In this document: one piece after another, positions 50,349 through 59,682 of the stretch
Layout of the letters: every line of letters starts with the position of its first letter
Numbering within the stretch: position 1 is the first letter of the stretch
Assembly: GCA_964547875.1 (NCBI GenBank)
Contig: CAZJPE010000003.1
Location: 1-64,000 of the forward strand
From: JAUSIK01 sp964547875
GTDB taxonomy: Archaea > Nanobdellota > Nanobdellia > Pacearchaeales > GW2011-AR1
Direction of reading: 5' to 3'
DNA length: 64,000 nucleotides
Notes under the pieces: model-generated
Databases searched by the model: none
Seen by the model: the letters and a program-made list of their open reading frames with translations, nothing else
Told to the model about the DNA's origin: nothing
Program-made: the position numbers and the translations under genes

Positions 50349-53300
50349 GAGCGAAATTATTTGTTTTGAGTCTAATAGTACTGGGAATTTTTGCTGGTTT
50401 TGCCAATGCGCAGGTTTCAAGTTTTGCGAGCTCTGTCGCACACCAGCCAAGGGCAAGCTTTCAGGCAGTCTACGGATCTGATGATAGATTAAATACTTAT
50501 TGGCCTATTTTAGGGGATAAAGAGAGTTGTTTGGCTAGACAGGATTTATTATTGCAAGTATCTCCTGGAGGTTGTGCGCCGAGCGTTGTTCGGAGTGATT
50601 TGCTTGCCGAGCAGAATGTTCCTGTTTTTTGCCAGATAGATGCGCTGCAGATAAATCCATTGATTGATATTGAGCAGATCAGAAGCATAAGCTTTAGCAG
50701 CAAATATCCAAGAGATGTTATAGGCGCCGGGTTTCATCCTGCAAGGGCAGCCTTAAGGAGCAGGGATAAATTATTAGGAAGCCCTTTGATAAATAACATA
50801 GGATATGTTGTAGTTGTGCTGAAGAAAAACCCTGCTGAAAAAGATTTACCTAATTTTGTGAATGTAAATCTAAGCGCGAGAATTGATTATGAAGCTGACA
50901 ATGCTTTTGGCGTTGGAAGGGCAGAGTTTGTATTGTCGCCTTCAAGCGATTATGATTGGGAGCAAACTGACGAGAGATTTAGAAATAGTTTTTGGAATGG
51001 GAGATATTTTGTTAGATTAGAGCAGGCTGATCCTAATTTTGCAGTTGTTTCTATATACAGCGGGCAAAAAGGATTGCTTGGGGGAATTGGCAAGATAGCT
51101 AGTGTCAGAGTAGAGAGAGGTAGTATTTCAAGCCCTATCTATGTTCCGGGAGCTTATTGCAGGGCAGGCTTAGAAGTTGCTTATGACGGCTTTGTTTCAG
51201 CAGAAAATATGGCTACAATTGTGATTAGCGATGATAAAGGGACAGACAGCTTAGATGTTTATGAGGGAAGTAGGTTTTTGAATGATAGATGTAGCGTTAA
51301 TAAAATTATAATTGACGAGACGAATAGTACTGGAGGGGTTTCTATAAAATGTTCAGATGGAAAAAGACACAATTTGGTGCTGAGGAGTAATTTTACCAAC
51401 GCTACTGGAAGGCAGGACAAGGATTTGGGTTCTTTGAATATGAATTTTGACGATGCTATTGCTTCATTGGAGAAAGTTGTTGACGAGTATTCTGCTGAAA
51501 AAGAAAGAAATGTAGAGGGAGCTGAAAGTTATGGAGAAAGAGCTTTGATTAGAGCGATTAAATTATCCGCATTGGCTGGAAAAGAGCGGACTCGAGTGAG
51601 ATTAATTAGCAAGTTTGTTGAGAGATATCCTGATTCTGGTTTTGCAGAATATAGGCACGAGTTGAATAGAATTAGCGAGATTGATTTTTCTGATTCAACT
51701 GATGTTTTGAATGTTGACAATAAATTCTGGAATGTTAGACTTACACAGCTTAAGAAGCCTAAGAAGGAGTCTTTTGTTGAATTGAGCTTGACAGGAGCGA
51801 GTGCAGAAACAGCTAAGATTGATTTGAAAGAACTTAAGAACTTTACAGGAGGAATTGGAACATTAGAGAGCATAAAGATAGACAACATTGTTAATGAAGA
51901 GGAAATTGCGATTAGCGCTAATTGCAGAGTCAGCGAGGAAGGCGGAAAATTCAGCATAAAAGGAAGTAGTTTCAGATTAAAATTGTTTAATGATGCTACA
52001 AAGGTCTGCGATAAATCTTTTGTAAAACTGAAAGACGTGGTTCTTGAAAGGAATGCTAAAATAAGATTAGTGCCTAGGTCGCAAGGAACTCGGACAGAAA
52101 CTAATTTGAGCATAAATATAGGTATTGAGAAAAGGGCGATTAAATTATCGACTGAAAAGACAGAGGAATTGATTGAGAATTTGAACAAGAGCGTGAAGAG
52201 ATGGGAGGAGATTAATAATAATCTTGGGAAAGTCGTAGAAGGATTGAAGGGAGCGTGCTTTGCAACCTCTGCTGTTTTAACTGTTACTAATTTTTTGACA
52301 GGAATAGAGGGCGAGGCTTTGGCAAGGCAAAAGGTAATGGTTGGATGGACAAAGCAATGCAGTGATTTAGTCAGCAAGGGAGATTATCCTACTATTAATG
52401 CATGTTATTTGGATAATGCTAATAAGATTAAGGGAGATGTTCGGGCTGCAAATGAGGTGATTAATGGGGTTAATAATAAAATAGATAGCATAGAAAAGAA
52501 TTTTGTACAAAAAGGTACTGGCTTATTTGGAGGAGATAGCGTTGACAGAAGCAAGGCGGCTGTTGATTATTGTAACGACTTGAAGAATGGATATGGAGAA
52601 AGGGATGTTAAGACTTCTCAAGGCGTGATGAAATTTAAAGACTTGCTTGGAGATTGCGAGAAAGGATATAATGAGCAGGGGCTTTATGGATATAACGAGC
52701 TTAGGGAGATGGAGTATAATTTATTAATGCAGGAGAAGAGCACATCTGAACATATTAAGAATAATTCAGGGACGTTATTGGAAAGCAGTTATGCGCAGAT
52801 TTTGAATAACAAGGAAGGATTTTTAGATGTTCAGAAAGCGCAGAAAGCGCGGGAATTGGGATTGCCTGCTCCTGCTGTTATGACAAGTAGTGTTCAAAAG
52901 AATGTAGTTGCAGAAGTTGTTTCTGTCAGCAGGATTAGTGAAGTTAATTTGAAAGAGCTTGTTCCTTCTGCTGACACGCATTTAGCGAGTGTTAATGTTT
53001 ATAACAGCGAGGGAACAACGATTAATAATATTAAGAGAGAGGGCTTTACAGGAGCAGGAGAGAATTATTATTTAGGACTGGTTAAAAATTCTGAAGGGCA
53101 TTATGATGTCCAAGATGTTTTTAGGAAGAAAGAAAGCAGCTATGAGATTTTGAGCACGGAAAAGAAAAGAGAATTTTTAGACATTTATGGAATTGGAAGA
53201 ATAACTTCTGCTGAAACAGTGAGCTATGTTAATTCTTATAAAAATCCTGAAGTGCGATATTATGAAACAGAGCCTTATAAGGGAATGCCTGCTATTGTTC

Positions 53301-55612
53301 CGTTTGATATTCAATCTGGATGGTATGCGGCAACTCGCCAGACTTTACCTACGTTTGGAGGAATAGGAGCATTTGATGCAAGCGGGCGAGTGACAAGCTT
53401 TTACTTATGTAACGTAGGGCCTAATGGGAATGAGCAGTTTTTTGAAGGATATGGGGATGATATCTGTCAATTAATAAATTTGAATACAGGGCAGCCGCTT
53501 GGATTTTTCCCTGGATTGAGCGAGCAGGAAGCAAGGAGAAAAGTTGGAGAGGCTGTTTTAGCAATTCAGGATGCTGCGAGTCAATTTGGAAAAAAGAGAG
53601 TGGCTATTAGAGGAAGGGATTTCTTTGTTGGAAGACCTGCGGCAAATATTCCCTCAACGCAATGCCAGAATTTTATGTCTCCAGAAGAATGCCATTTATT
53701 ATTCAATGTCTGTGATCCTGTAATATGCCCTTCTTCAAGATGTGATTTTGGAGGGAAATATCCTGTTGCAGACGTTGTGCAGACAGGGATTATCGGCTCT
53801 ACTTTATTATGTCTGCCTAATGTGAGAGAAAAGATTATTGTTCCTGTTTGTTTGACTGGAATACATGCTGGAATAGATGGCTTTGTTTCAATTTTGAAGA
53901 ATCATAGAGATTGTTTGCAAGAGAGTTTAGCTACAGGAAGAAGCGTTGGGATATGCGATCAGATTTATTCTATTTATTTGTGTGAGTTTTTCTGGAGGCA
54001 GGCTGCGCCAGTTGCCAAAGTAGTTTTGCCGAAGATTATTGAAACTGCTTATGGGCAGGGGACAAGAGGAGGAGGAGAGTATCTGACAGCAAGTGCTGCC
54101 TGGGAGAATACACAGAATTCTATTAATTATTTCACTCAGAGCTATGCTGTTAATTCTATTAATGCGTTTAAAGCGCGTTCAATAGAAGAAGTAGGGACTC
54201 CTATTTGCAGGGCTTTTGTTTCTGTTAAGGCTCCGACTTCATTCAAGACATTGGTTGAGCCTGAAAGCCCACCTCAATTTCACGCATGGTTTAGCGCAAC
54301 AAGATATACTGATGCTACAGTGCCTGCAACTTCGCAATACAAAGTATTTTATCATATTTTTGCTGGGAAAGATCAAGGAGTGCATTATAGCGTTTATTTG
54401 AAGAATCCGCCTGAAAGTTCGTTCTTTACATTGCCTGCGATCGTGCATGTTGCATCAGGATTTGTTGGAAGAGGGCAGTATTCTTCTGAATCGAGAGACT
54501 TCACAGCTCCAGAGGGATACAAGGAATTATGCGTTAGAGTAAATGACATTGAAGAGTGTGGATTCAAGCAGGTGAGCACGAGCTTCGCTTTGAATTATTT
54601 GAGAGATTCGTATGTTAGCGATGAATTGAAGGAAAGCCAGATTAAATCAGAGAAAGAATGTGTTAGCGGCAGTACTAATTTAGGAGCTGTTGTATTGAAT
54701 CCTAATTTACAAGCTGGCGTAGAAGAAGCCTTATTGCCGTTTGCTTATGAAAGAGGAGTTGTCAGGATTTGCTCTACAGGAAATCCAGGGAGCCAGACAG
54801 ATCCAACAAGATTTGTTGAAATGGGGTATTGCGATGATCAGAGGATTAAATGCTGGCTTGACAAGCAGAGCGTTGCAAATGCGATAACTGACAATAACAA
54901 AGGATTGAGAAATGCAACTTTGAGCGAGATTGAGACAAGGCAGAGAGCTGATTTAGCGCAAAAAGGAATAATAGTTGGAGACGACACTGCTGTTGCAGAG
55001 ATTAAGCAATTAAAAGAGGTTGTTGATGGATTGAGAGGCAGGGGAAGTATTAGCGAGAGAGAGCTAAATGAAACAGCGATTAGATTAGATGCATTGTTTA
55101 AAAAAGTTGTCTTGAATCATCATAAGGCAAATCTGCTTTATTTGATTGGGGATTTGCGAGCTATTTATGTTGAGAAAGAGATTAATAAGATTAAATTAGC
55201 AGCGGCGATTTCAAATGCGGCTGAGAAAATTGTTGGGGAGGCTAGGTCTGCAGCTGGCGGGACGAGTGGAACTGGCGGCGAGGTAAAATATTTATTGAGT
55301 GGAGAATATGACGGAAATAAAGTTATCAATATAATTCAGAGGAAAGACGGAAGCGACAGGGTTTTCTTGAGCATTGACAAAGGAAGGGTTTACACTTTAA
55401 CTCCTAAAATTTTGATAGGCAATGTTCAACAGACTGCAGAGACAAGTTTTAGCATAAATTTATTGAATTCTAATAGTTTTGATGAATTTTATGATTTTAT
55501 CAAGAGTAAAACTTCAACTAATACGCTAAGAGAAACTGCTGAGGATTATTATACATTTAGGAATGCAGTAATTAAAGGAAATACGATTGAATTAAAGGTT
55601 GCGCGCGTTTAG
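50345..55612 (+). CDS. Giant exported Cys-containing protein (1755 residues)
   Basis: A classical signal peptide (MRAKLFVLSLIVLGIFAGFA, cleavage likely after ANA) leads into an extracellular chain with more than 30 cysteines. Long helical/coiled stretches lie around 610-830; beta-rich parts flank them, with no clear C-terminal anchor. It ends in a T-run and palindromic terminator. No known domain was recognised. It is coupled to the pilin-like gene upstream, which suggests a tip adhesin or sheath of the pilus-like machine, or a complex held by it; this role is inference. Confidence 0.85.
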   Translation: MRAKLFVLSLIVLGIFAGFANAQVSSFASSVAHQPRASFQAVYGSDDRLNTYWPILGDKESCLARQDLLLQVSPGGCAPSVVRSDLLAEQNVPVFCQIDALQINPLIDIEQIRSISFSSKYPRDVIGAGFHPARAALRSRDKLLGSPLINNIGYVVVVLKKNPAEKDLPNFVNVNLSARIDYEADNAFGVGRAEFVLSPSSDYDWEQTDERFRNSFWNGRYFVRLEQADPNFAVVSIYSGQKGLLGGIGKIASVRVERGSISSPIYVPGAYCRAGLEVAYDGFVSAENMATIVISDDKGTDSLDVYEGSRFLNDRCSVNKIIIDETNSTGGVSIKCSDGKRHNLVLRSNFTNATGRQDKDLGSLNMNFDDAIASLEKVVDEYSAEKERNVEGAESYGERALIRAIKLSALAGKERTRVRLISKFVERYPDSGFAEYRHELNRISEIDFSDSTDVLNVDNKFWNVRLTQLKKPKKESFVELSLTGASAETAKIDLKELKNFTGGIGTLESIKIDNIVNEEEIAISANCRVSEEGGKFSIKGSSFRLKLFNDATKVCDKSFVKLKDVVLERNAKIRLVPRSQGTRTETNLSINIGIEKRAIKLSTEKTEELIENLNKSVKRWEEINNNLGKVVEGLKGACFATSAVLTVTNFLTGIEGEALARQKVMVGWTKQCSDLVSKGDYPTINACYLDNANKIKGDVRAANEVINGVNNKIDSIEKNFVQKGTGLFGGDSVDRSKAAVDYCNDLKNGYGERDVKTSQGVMKFKDLLGDCEKGYNEQGLYGYNELREMEYNLLMQEKSTSEHIKNNSGTLLESSYAQILNNKEGFLDVQKAQKARELGLPAPAVMTSSVQKNVVAEVVSVSRISEVNLKELVPSADTHLASVNVYNSEGTTINNIKREGFTGAGENYYLGLVKNSEGHYDVQDVFRKKESSYEILSTEKKREFLDIYGIGRITSAETVSYVNSYKNPEVRYYETEPYKGMPAIVPFDIQSGWYAATRQTLPTFGGIGAFDASGRVTSFYLCNVGPNGNEQFFEGYGDDICQLINLNTGQPLGFFPGLSEQEARRKVGEAVLAIQDAASQFGKKRVAIRGRDFFVGRPAANIPSTQCQNFMSPEECHLLFNVCDPVICPSSRCDFGGKYPVADVVQTGIIGSTLLCLPNVREKIIVPVCLTGIHAGIDGFVSILKNHRDCLQESLATGRSVGICDQIYSIYLCEFFWRQAAPVAKVVLPKIIETAYGQGTRGGGEYLTASAAWENTQNSINYFTQSYAVNSINAFKARSIEEVGTPICRAFVSVKAPTSFKTLVEPESPPQFHAWFSATRYTDATVPATSQYKVFYHIFAGKDQGVHYSVYLKNPPESSFFTLPAIVHVASGFVGRGQYSSESRDFTAPEGYKELCVRVNDIEECGFKQVSTSFALNYLRDSYVSDELKESQIKSEKECVSGSTNLGAVVLNPNLQAGVEEALLPFAYERGVVRICSTGNPGSQTDPTRFVEMGYCDDQRIKCWLDKQSVANAITDNNKGLRNATLSEIETRQRADLAQKGIIVGDDTAVAEIKQLKEVVDGLRGRGSISERELNETAIRLDALFKKVVLNHHKANLLYLIGDLRAIYVEKEINKIKLAAAISNAAEKIVGEARSAAGGTSGTGGEVKYLLSGEYDGNKVINIIQRKDGSDRVFLSIDKGRVYTLTPKILIGNVQQTAETSFSINLLNSNSFDEFYDFIKSKTSTNTLRETAEDYYTFRNAVIKGNTIELKVARV

Positions 55613-55625
55613 AAAAAAATAAAAC

Positions 55626-55645
55626 AAGGAGTTTAGAAACTCCTT
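55626..55645. terminator. Bidirectional hairpin between convergent genes
   Basis: AAGGAGTTT-AG-AAACTCCTT is a perfect 9-bp stem with A-rich sequence on its left. It overlaps the last codons of the SIMPL gene and ends the giant-protein operon. Confidence 0.6.
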
Positions 55646-56352
55646 AGCTTGTATTCTACTTTTACTGATGCGCTTACTTCTAAATCTCTTGGAACTAGAT
55701 TTATTGCTGCTTGCTTTGCCTCTGCTATAGAGCCTTCTGCAGAATCTGCTCTATAGTAAATTATTGGGCCGTAATTAAATTCCTCTCCTTCTACAGAAAG
55801 CAATTTTCCGATATTTTTTCCCAATCCTCTTGCTGTTGCTTCTGCTTTTTTTGTCGCGTCTTTACTTGCTTCTTCTAATGCCTGAGCTTTGTATTCATTC
55901 TGCTTCTCCTGCGAGAGTTCGAAATTTATGTACGAGACTAGAGCTCCTGCGCTGACAGAGGCGTCAACAATGTCTGCGACAAGGTTAAAGTCCTTAGTTT
56001 CAATTATTATATCCTGCCTTGCTATGTATCCTTTTAGCTCATTTTTTCCTTCTTGCCAGTCGTATTCTGGGTAGATATTGAAATTAAGAGTTTTTATATC
56101 TTTTTTATCTATTCCTATTTTTAGCAATTGCAATATTGTTTCGTCTAGTATTTTGTCATGCATTTCCTTGGCTAATTGCGCCGTCTTGTTCTTAGCTTCT
56201 ATATAGACATTCACACTGACTTTATCAGGGCTTACTTTTAAAGTAGAAATTCCTTGTGCTGAAACTGTCGCGCCAGAGCTGGAGTTATATAGAAATCCTA
56301 TTACTAGGATTATTGCAATTGCTATTATTGCTATTATTGACTTATTTTCCAT
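55633..56352 (-). CDS. SIMPL (DUF541) domain exported protein
   Basis: A 239-residue protein with an N-terminal membrane anchor (about 6-23), then the SIMPL fold (VSAQGISTLKVSPDKVSVNV; LNFNIYPEYDW; GYIARQDIIIETKD) and the conserved RGLGKNIGKLLSV helix-strand. The family forms periplasmic or outside-facing oligomers of unclear function. It overlaps the upstream regulator gene by 11 nt. Confidence 0.88.
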   Translation of the reverse strand: MENKSIIAIIAIAIILVIGFLYNSSSGATVSAQGISTLKVSPDKVSVNVYIEAKNKTAQLAKEMHDKILDETILQLLKIGIDKKDIKTLNFNIYPEYDWQEGKNELKGYIARQDIIIETKDFNLVADIVDASVSAGALVSYINFELSQEKQNEYKAQALEEASKDATKKAEATARGLGKNIGKLLSVEGEEFNYGPIIYYRADSAEGSIAEAKQAAINLVPRDLEVSASVKVEYKLRSF

Positions 56353-56956
56353 TTTGTTTACCTCCTTTCATTTTTGTTGAGTTCCATATAAGGAATATTA
56401 GAATTGCTGTTAACGCTCCAAGCATGAACCATGCCCATGCGTTTGTTGAGCTGAGCAAATTTGGCAATTGGGATATTTGCGGCTCTGCGATTCTTGATGC
56501 TTCTTCTGCAATTGCTCCTGCGCCTTCCGATGTTATTATCGGCATATCTTCTATTATTGTCTGCTTTTGTGTTTGCGTGCTTTCTATTCCAACAAAGAGC
56601 TTTATTCCTAAGGCAATAATAGAGGTTGTCAATATAGCAGGGATTATGCCTTTGAGTATTGAGCGAGGAGAGATTACAATTTTTTTATTTGAAATTTTAT
56701 ATTTATAGATTTTTTTTCCTTTCTGGCTCCAATAAAACCCCTTAATTTTTTCTATCAGCCCTGCTTGTTCTAATTTGTTGATATTGTATTCTATTGTATT
56801 TATAGGAATGTTAAGAGATTTTGATATTTCTGTTTCGCTTAGTTCTCGCTCTGCTAAAAAACTTAGAATTTTTTTTGATGTTTTGTTTGAGATAACATCT
56901 GCGATTTTATCTGTTCTCGGGTCGTCTAAATCTATCATTATTGATTTATTTGTCAT
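56342..56956 (-). CDS. Membrane-anchored ArsR-like HTH regulator
   Basis: A 204-residue protein. A winged HTH at 15-80 (KILSFLAERELSETEISKSL, then TIEYNINKLEQAGLI) is followed by two hydrophobic helices (about 100-118 and 172-190) separated by a Ser/Ala/Gln-rich loop. Such anchored HTH proteins are common in archaea and may sense membrane or outside signals. It is coupled to the SIMPL gene and may regulate it. Confidence 0.82.
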   Translation of the reverse strand: MTNKSIMIDLDDPRTDKIADVISNKTSKKILSFLAERELSETEISKSLNIPINTIEYNINKLEQAGLIEKIKGFYWSQKGKKIYKYKISNKKIVISPRSILKGIIPAILTTSIIALGIKLFVGIESTQTQKQTIIEDMPIITSEGAGAIAEEASRIAEPQISQLPNLLSSTNAWAWFMLGALTAILIFLIWNSTKMKGGKQNGK

Positions 56957-57016
56957 GATTTATTTTAATGAGCAGCGGTTTATAAATGAAGCGAAGGGTT
57001 CTAAGGAGATTGAAGT

Positions 57017-57100
57017 CTATCCTGGGGCACCAAGGTTCCCCGGAGGTTCTCCCCTCCTTTAAGAGAGCAAGGTTCATCTTTGGAAAACCCCCTCCTTTAA
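57017..57100. repeat. Palindromic repeat element, copy 3
   Basis: GGGGCACCAAGGTTCCCCGG, GGAGGTT and CTTTGGAAAACCCCCTCC repeat the architecture of the copy at 39609. It lies between the HTH gene and the tRNA region and codes for nothing evident. Confidence 0.65.
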
Positions 57101-57102
57101 GA

Positions 57103-57153
57103 TGCAGGGAGAAGGATTCGAACCTTCGTAGGCACTAAGCCACTTGGTCCTAA
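57103..57153 (-). other. 3' part of an interrupted tRNA-Leu
   Basis: Read on the minus strand: TTAGGACCAAG, a class II variable arm (TGGCTTAGTGCCTAC), T-arm GAAGG-TTCGAAT-CCTTC, acceptor TCCCTGC and A. The variable arm is like that of the adjacent tRNA-Leu. Its acceptor strand pairs perfectly with GCAGGGA at 57964-57970. Confidence 0.65.
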
Positions 57154-57159
57154 TATGCA

Positions 57160-57243
57160 TGTGGGAGCTAGGATTTGAACCTAGGTAAGCACTAAGCTAC
57201 TGCGGCCTAAACGCAGCCCATTTGACCACTCTGGCACTCCCAC
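57160..57243 (-). tRNA. tRNA-Leu(TAG)
   Basis: A complete class II tRNA of 84 nt. Acceptor GTGGGAG/CTCCCAC, anticodon stem CTGCG/CGCAG around TTTAGGC (anticodon TAG), long variable arm, T-arm CTAGG-TTCAAAT-CCTAG and discriminator A. It lies between the two parts of another tRNA-Leu, and its 5' half is also the 3' end of the homing endonuclease frame. Confidence 0.92.
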
Positions 57244-57899
57244 ATTAACATTTTCATGTAATCTTTTTTAAAACATATTCCATAGTATTCCTTTTTATAT
57301 CTTTTGTGTTCCCATTTGTCTTTTAATATAGGTATTTTTAGCTCTTCGAATAGTTCAATCAGCCCTTCCCACAGTTCTCTACTTGCAGTAGATAATCCAA
57401 AACCTCTCCTTCTTTTACCTCCTTCTGTGGCCATTATCCCTTTAAGGAAGGCTATTTTTATATTTTCATTAGAATATTTTATCTGTTTTGGAACAATTAC
57501 TATGTTACTTTTTTTACCTGAAGGTATTTCAAATACTTCTTTCAGTAGATTATATATTGCTTTACTATCCATTTGTATAGTGAACGTCTGTTTCTTTCCT
57601 TCTCTAGGTTTAACTTGATTAATATTAAAGCTTCTATTAAATAAAACTCTAGAAATTTCTTTGATGTACTCTATTAAGCTTTTATCGGATAATTCTATTA
57701 CTATTTGGAGTTTACTTTTTCTTAAGTGACCGTCTCCAATAATTGCACCTACAAAAAAGGCAAGTTCTTCATTTAATTGTAAAGGGATTCTTGTTAGTTT
57801 TGATGGACCGTATCTTGCTTTAGTTAATATTTCTTTACTGTTTTTTTCTATCATCCTTAATTCTTTTTGAGAATTAATTACCTCTTGTTTATATATCAT
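57207..57899 (-). CDS. LAGLIDADG homing endonuclease
   Basis: A 230-residue protein with two LAGLIDADG motifs: LAFFVGAIIGDG (46-57, catalytic Asp56) and IAFLKGIMATEG (149-160, catalytic Glu159). Such enzymes cut intron-less alleles and spread their intron. The start is 39 nt after the likely exon boundary of the interrupted tRNA at 57938-57970. The last 11 codons and the stop lie inside tRNA-Leu(TAG), and the stop TAG coincides with the anticodon, so the extreme C-terminus may be accidental. Confidence 0.9.
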   Translation of the reverse strand: MIYKQEVINSQKELRMIEKNSKEILTKARYGPSKLTRIPLQLNEELAFFVGAIIGDGHLRKSKLQIVIELSDKSLIEYIKEISRVLFNRSFNINQVKPREGKKQTFTIQMDSKAIYNLLKEVFEIPSGKKSNIVIVPKQIKYSNENIKIAFLKGIMATEGGKRRRGFGLSTASRELWEGLIELFEELKIPILKDKWEHKRYKKEYYGICFKKDYMKMLMWECQSGQMGCV

Positions 57900-57937
57900 A
57901 AAAATAATTAGAAATCAAAGATAATAAATGTTTCGTT

Positions 57938-57970
57938 GCCTGTTCCGTTTGACCGCTCCGGCATCCCTGC
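57938..57970 (-). other. 5' part of an interrupted tRNA-Leu
   Basis: Minus strand: acceptor GCAGGGA, TG, D-arm CCG-GAGCGGTCAAA-CGG, A, anticodon 5' strand ACAGG, C. It aligns with the 5' half of tRNA-Leu(TAG) and its acceptor matches the 3' part at 57103. It stops at position 32 of the tRNA. The anticodon stem with the 3' part gives only two of five pairs, so functionality is uncertain. Confidence 0.65.
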
Positions 57971-58006
57971 ATAAAATTTGAGAGATAAAAGAAGTTTTAA
58001 GTTTAC

Positions 58007-58572
58007 CTATTTAATTCTTATCAACGGAAATTTTGATATTTGAATTGTTACTCTGTCATTGCGCTTTAGTTCGTATTCTCTGATTGAGTCAATTGCTAAT
58101 ACCGAAGGGATTAATGGGGTAATTGTTATTTCTTCGTTTTCTTTTATTGTTAATGATTTTATTCTTATTTTTGATAGTTTGCCTTGATAAGGCTCTCTTA
58201 CTATCATTTTAATGTATCTTGCTTTTGGCGGGAAGGGCTTGCCTCCTGCTGATTTGAACCACGCAGTTGAGCCTGTGCCTGTTGTGAAAATTAGACCAGA
58301 TGATTTTTGTACTTCTTTTTTATTTTTAAATTTTATTTTATATTTTGAGATTAAATAGGCTTTTTTATTTGCGATAAAGACTTCATTTAAGGCCAATAAA
58401 TCGAGCGGTTTATTATTTATTGATATTTTTATTCTCTCAAGTTTTTCTATTTTATATTCATTTTTTATAATTTTATTTAATTTTTTTTCTAGTTGATTTA
58501 TTGAAAGAGTTGTTAAGGCGCCCTCACTTATTTTTGGATTGCTGTTTACTGCTAAAAGCGGTTTATTTTTTA
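58007..58572 (-). CDS. NAD kinase, C-terminal part
   Basis: Phosphorylates NAD to NADP. The frame is open into the N run, so the N-terminal domain with the GGDG motif is missing from the assembly. Visible are PLLAVNSNPKISEGALTTL near the gap, LALNEVFIANKK, GLIFTTGTGSTAWF and the closing beta domain. An internal TTG at 58396 should not be taken as the start. Confidence 0.88.
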
Positions 58573-58672
58573 NNNNNNNNNNNNNNNNNNNNNNNNNNNN
58601 NNNNNNNNNNNNNNNNNNNNNNNNNNNNNNNNNNNNNNNNNNNNNNNNNNNNNNNNNNNNNNNNNNNNNNNN
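58573..58672. other. Assembly gap (100 N)
   Basis: It separates the 5' part of the NAD kinase gene from the 3' end of TFB. The flanks do not share a long overlap, and NAD kinase lacks roughly its first third, so real sequence is missing here. Confidence 0.95.
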
Positions 58673-59598
58673 TTTTTTATTTTTTCTATTGGGTTTACTT
58701 TTGATTTTATCTTTTCCTCTAATTTTAGCTTTTCTATGAGTTCTTTATAGCGGTTTCTTATTGTTACTTCTGTGATGCCCGCCACATCTGCCACTTCTCT
58801 TTGAGTGCGTTTTTCATCATTTAGGAGAGATGCTACATATAAGGCTGCTGCGGCAATGCCTGCTGGGCCTCTGCCAGACGTTAATTCTACAATATCTGCT
58901 TTTTTTAATATTTTAAGAGAATCATTCTGACTTTTTGGGGTTAAATGCAGGATTGAAGCAAATCTTGAGATGTAATCTTTTGGAGAGCTTGGAGTGACTT
59001 TTATTTTTAATTTTCTTACAATAAAGCGGTAGGTTCTTCCTATCTCTTTTCTTTCTACATCAGATGCGCCTGCAATTTCATCTAAAGTTCTTGGAATATT
59101 ATATGAGCGGCATGCAGCATAGATACAGGCAGCAATCACTGATTCCATTGACCTTCCTCTTACTAAACCTCTTTGTAATACGTAATTATAAATTCTTGAT
59201 GCTTCGTCTCTTATTACTGATGGGAGACTTAAGAAAGAAGCGACTCTTCTTAATTCTGCCATTGCTAATCTAAGATTTCTTTCTATTGAAGTAGAGACTC
59301 TTTCCTGCCATTTTTTTAGTCTTAAGAATTTTCTAGTCTGGCCTGCTTCTAGTTTGTAGATGTCTGATATTTCGCCTATGTTTGTTGTCAAGCCCTTGTC
59401 ATATTTCTGCATTGAGATCGGGGCGCCGCCTCTTCCTTTTTTTTCTGATTTGTCGAATTGGCCGCCAACATCCTGGCCAGTGTCAACCATTTTTTCTTCT
59501 ATGATAAGGCCGCATTCGTTGCAGATTATTTCGCCTTTTTGCTCGTCGTAAGTGAGATTTACACTTCCACATTCTGGGCAGCGCTTTACATAGTTCAT
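58673..59598 (-). CDS. tfb: Transcription initiation factor TFB
   Basis: TFIIB homologue that binds TBP-DNA and recruits RNA polymerase. Zinc ribbon C7, C10, C26, C29; B-finger/linker (KSEKKGRGGAPISMQKYDKG); two cyclin repeats (CRSYNIPRTLDEIA; GRGPAGIAAAALYVASLL) and a DNA-reading HTH (TQREVADVAGITEVTIRNRY). About 308 residues are visible and the end falls at the N run, so a few residues are lost. TBP lies 4 kb away. Confidence 0.95.
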
Positions 59599-59682
59599 TT
59601 TAGAATTCTTATTGGAAAGGTTTAAAAAATTTACTATTTCATTGGTATTTAAAGGTTTCTATATATAAACTTTTTTGTCCAA

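Noticed and set aside
51529..52377. 282-codon minus-strand frame
   Set aside because: It is antisense to the giant exported protein, has no family likeness and reflects the codon bias of the coding strand.
58501..58739. Frames translated through the N run at 58573-58672
   Set aside because: Their sequence is mostly undefined and they lie antisense to NAD kinase and TFB.
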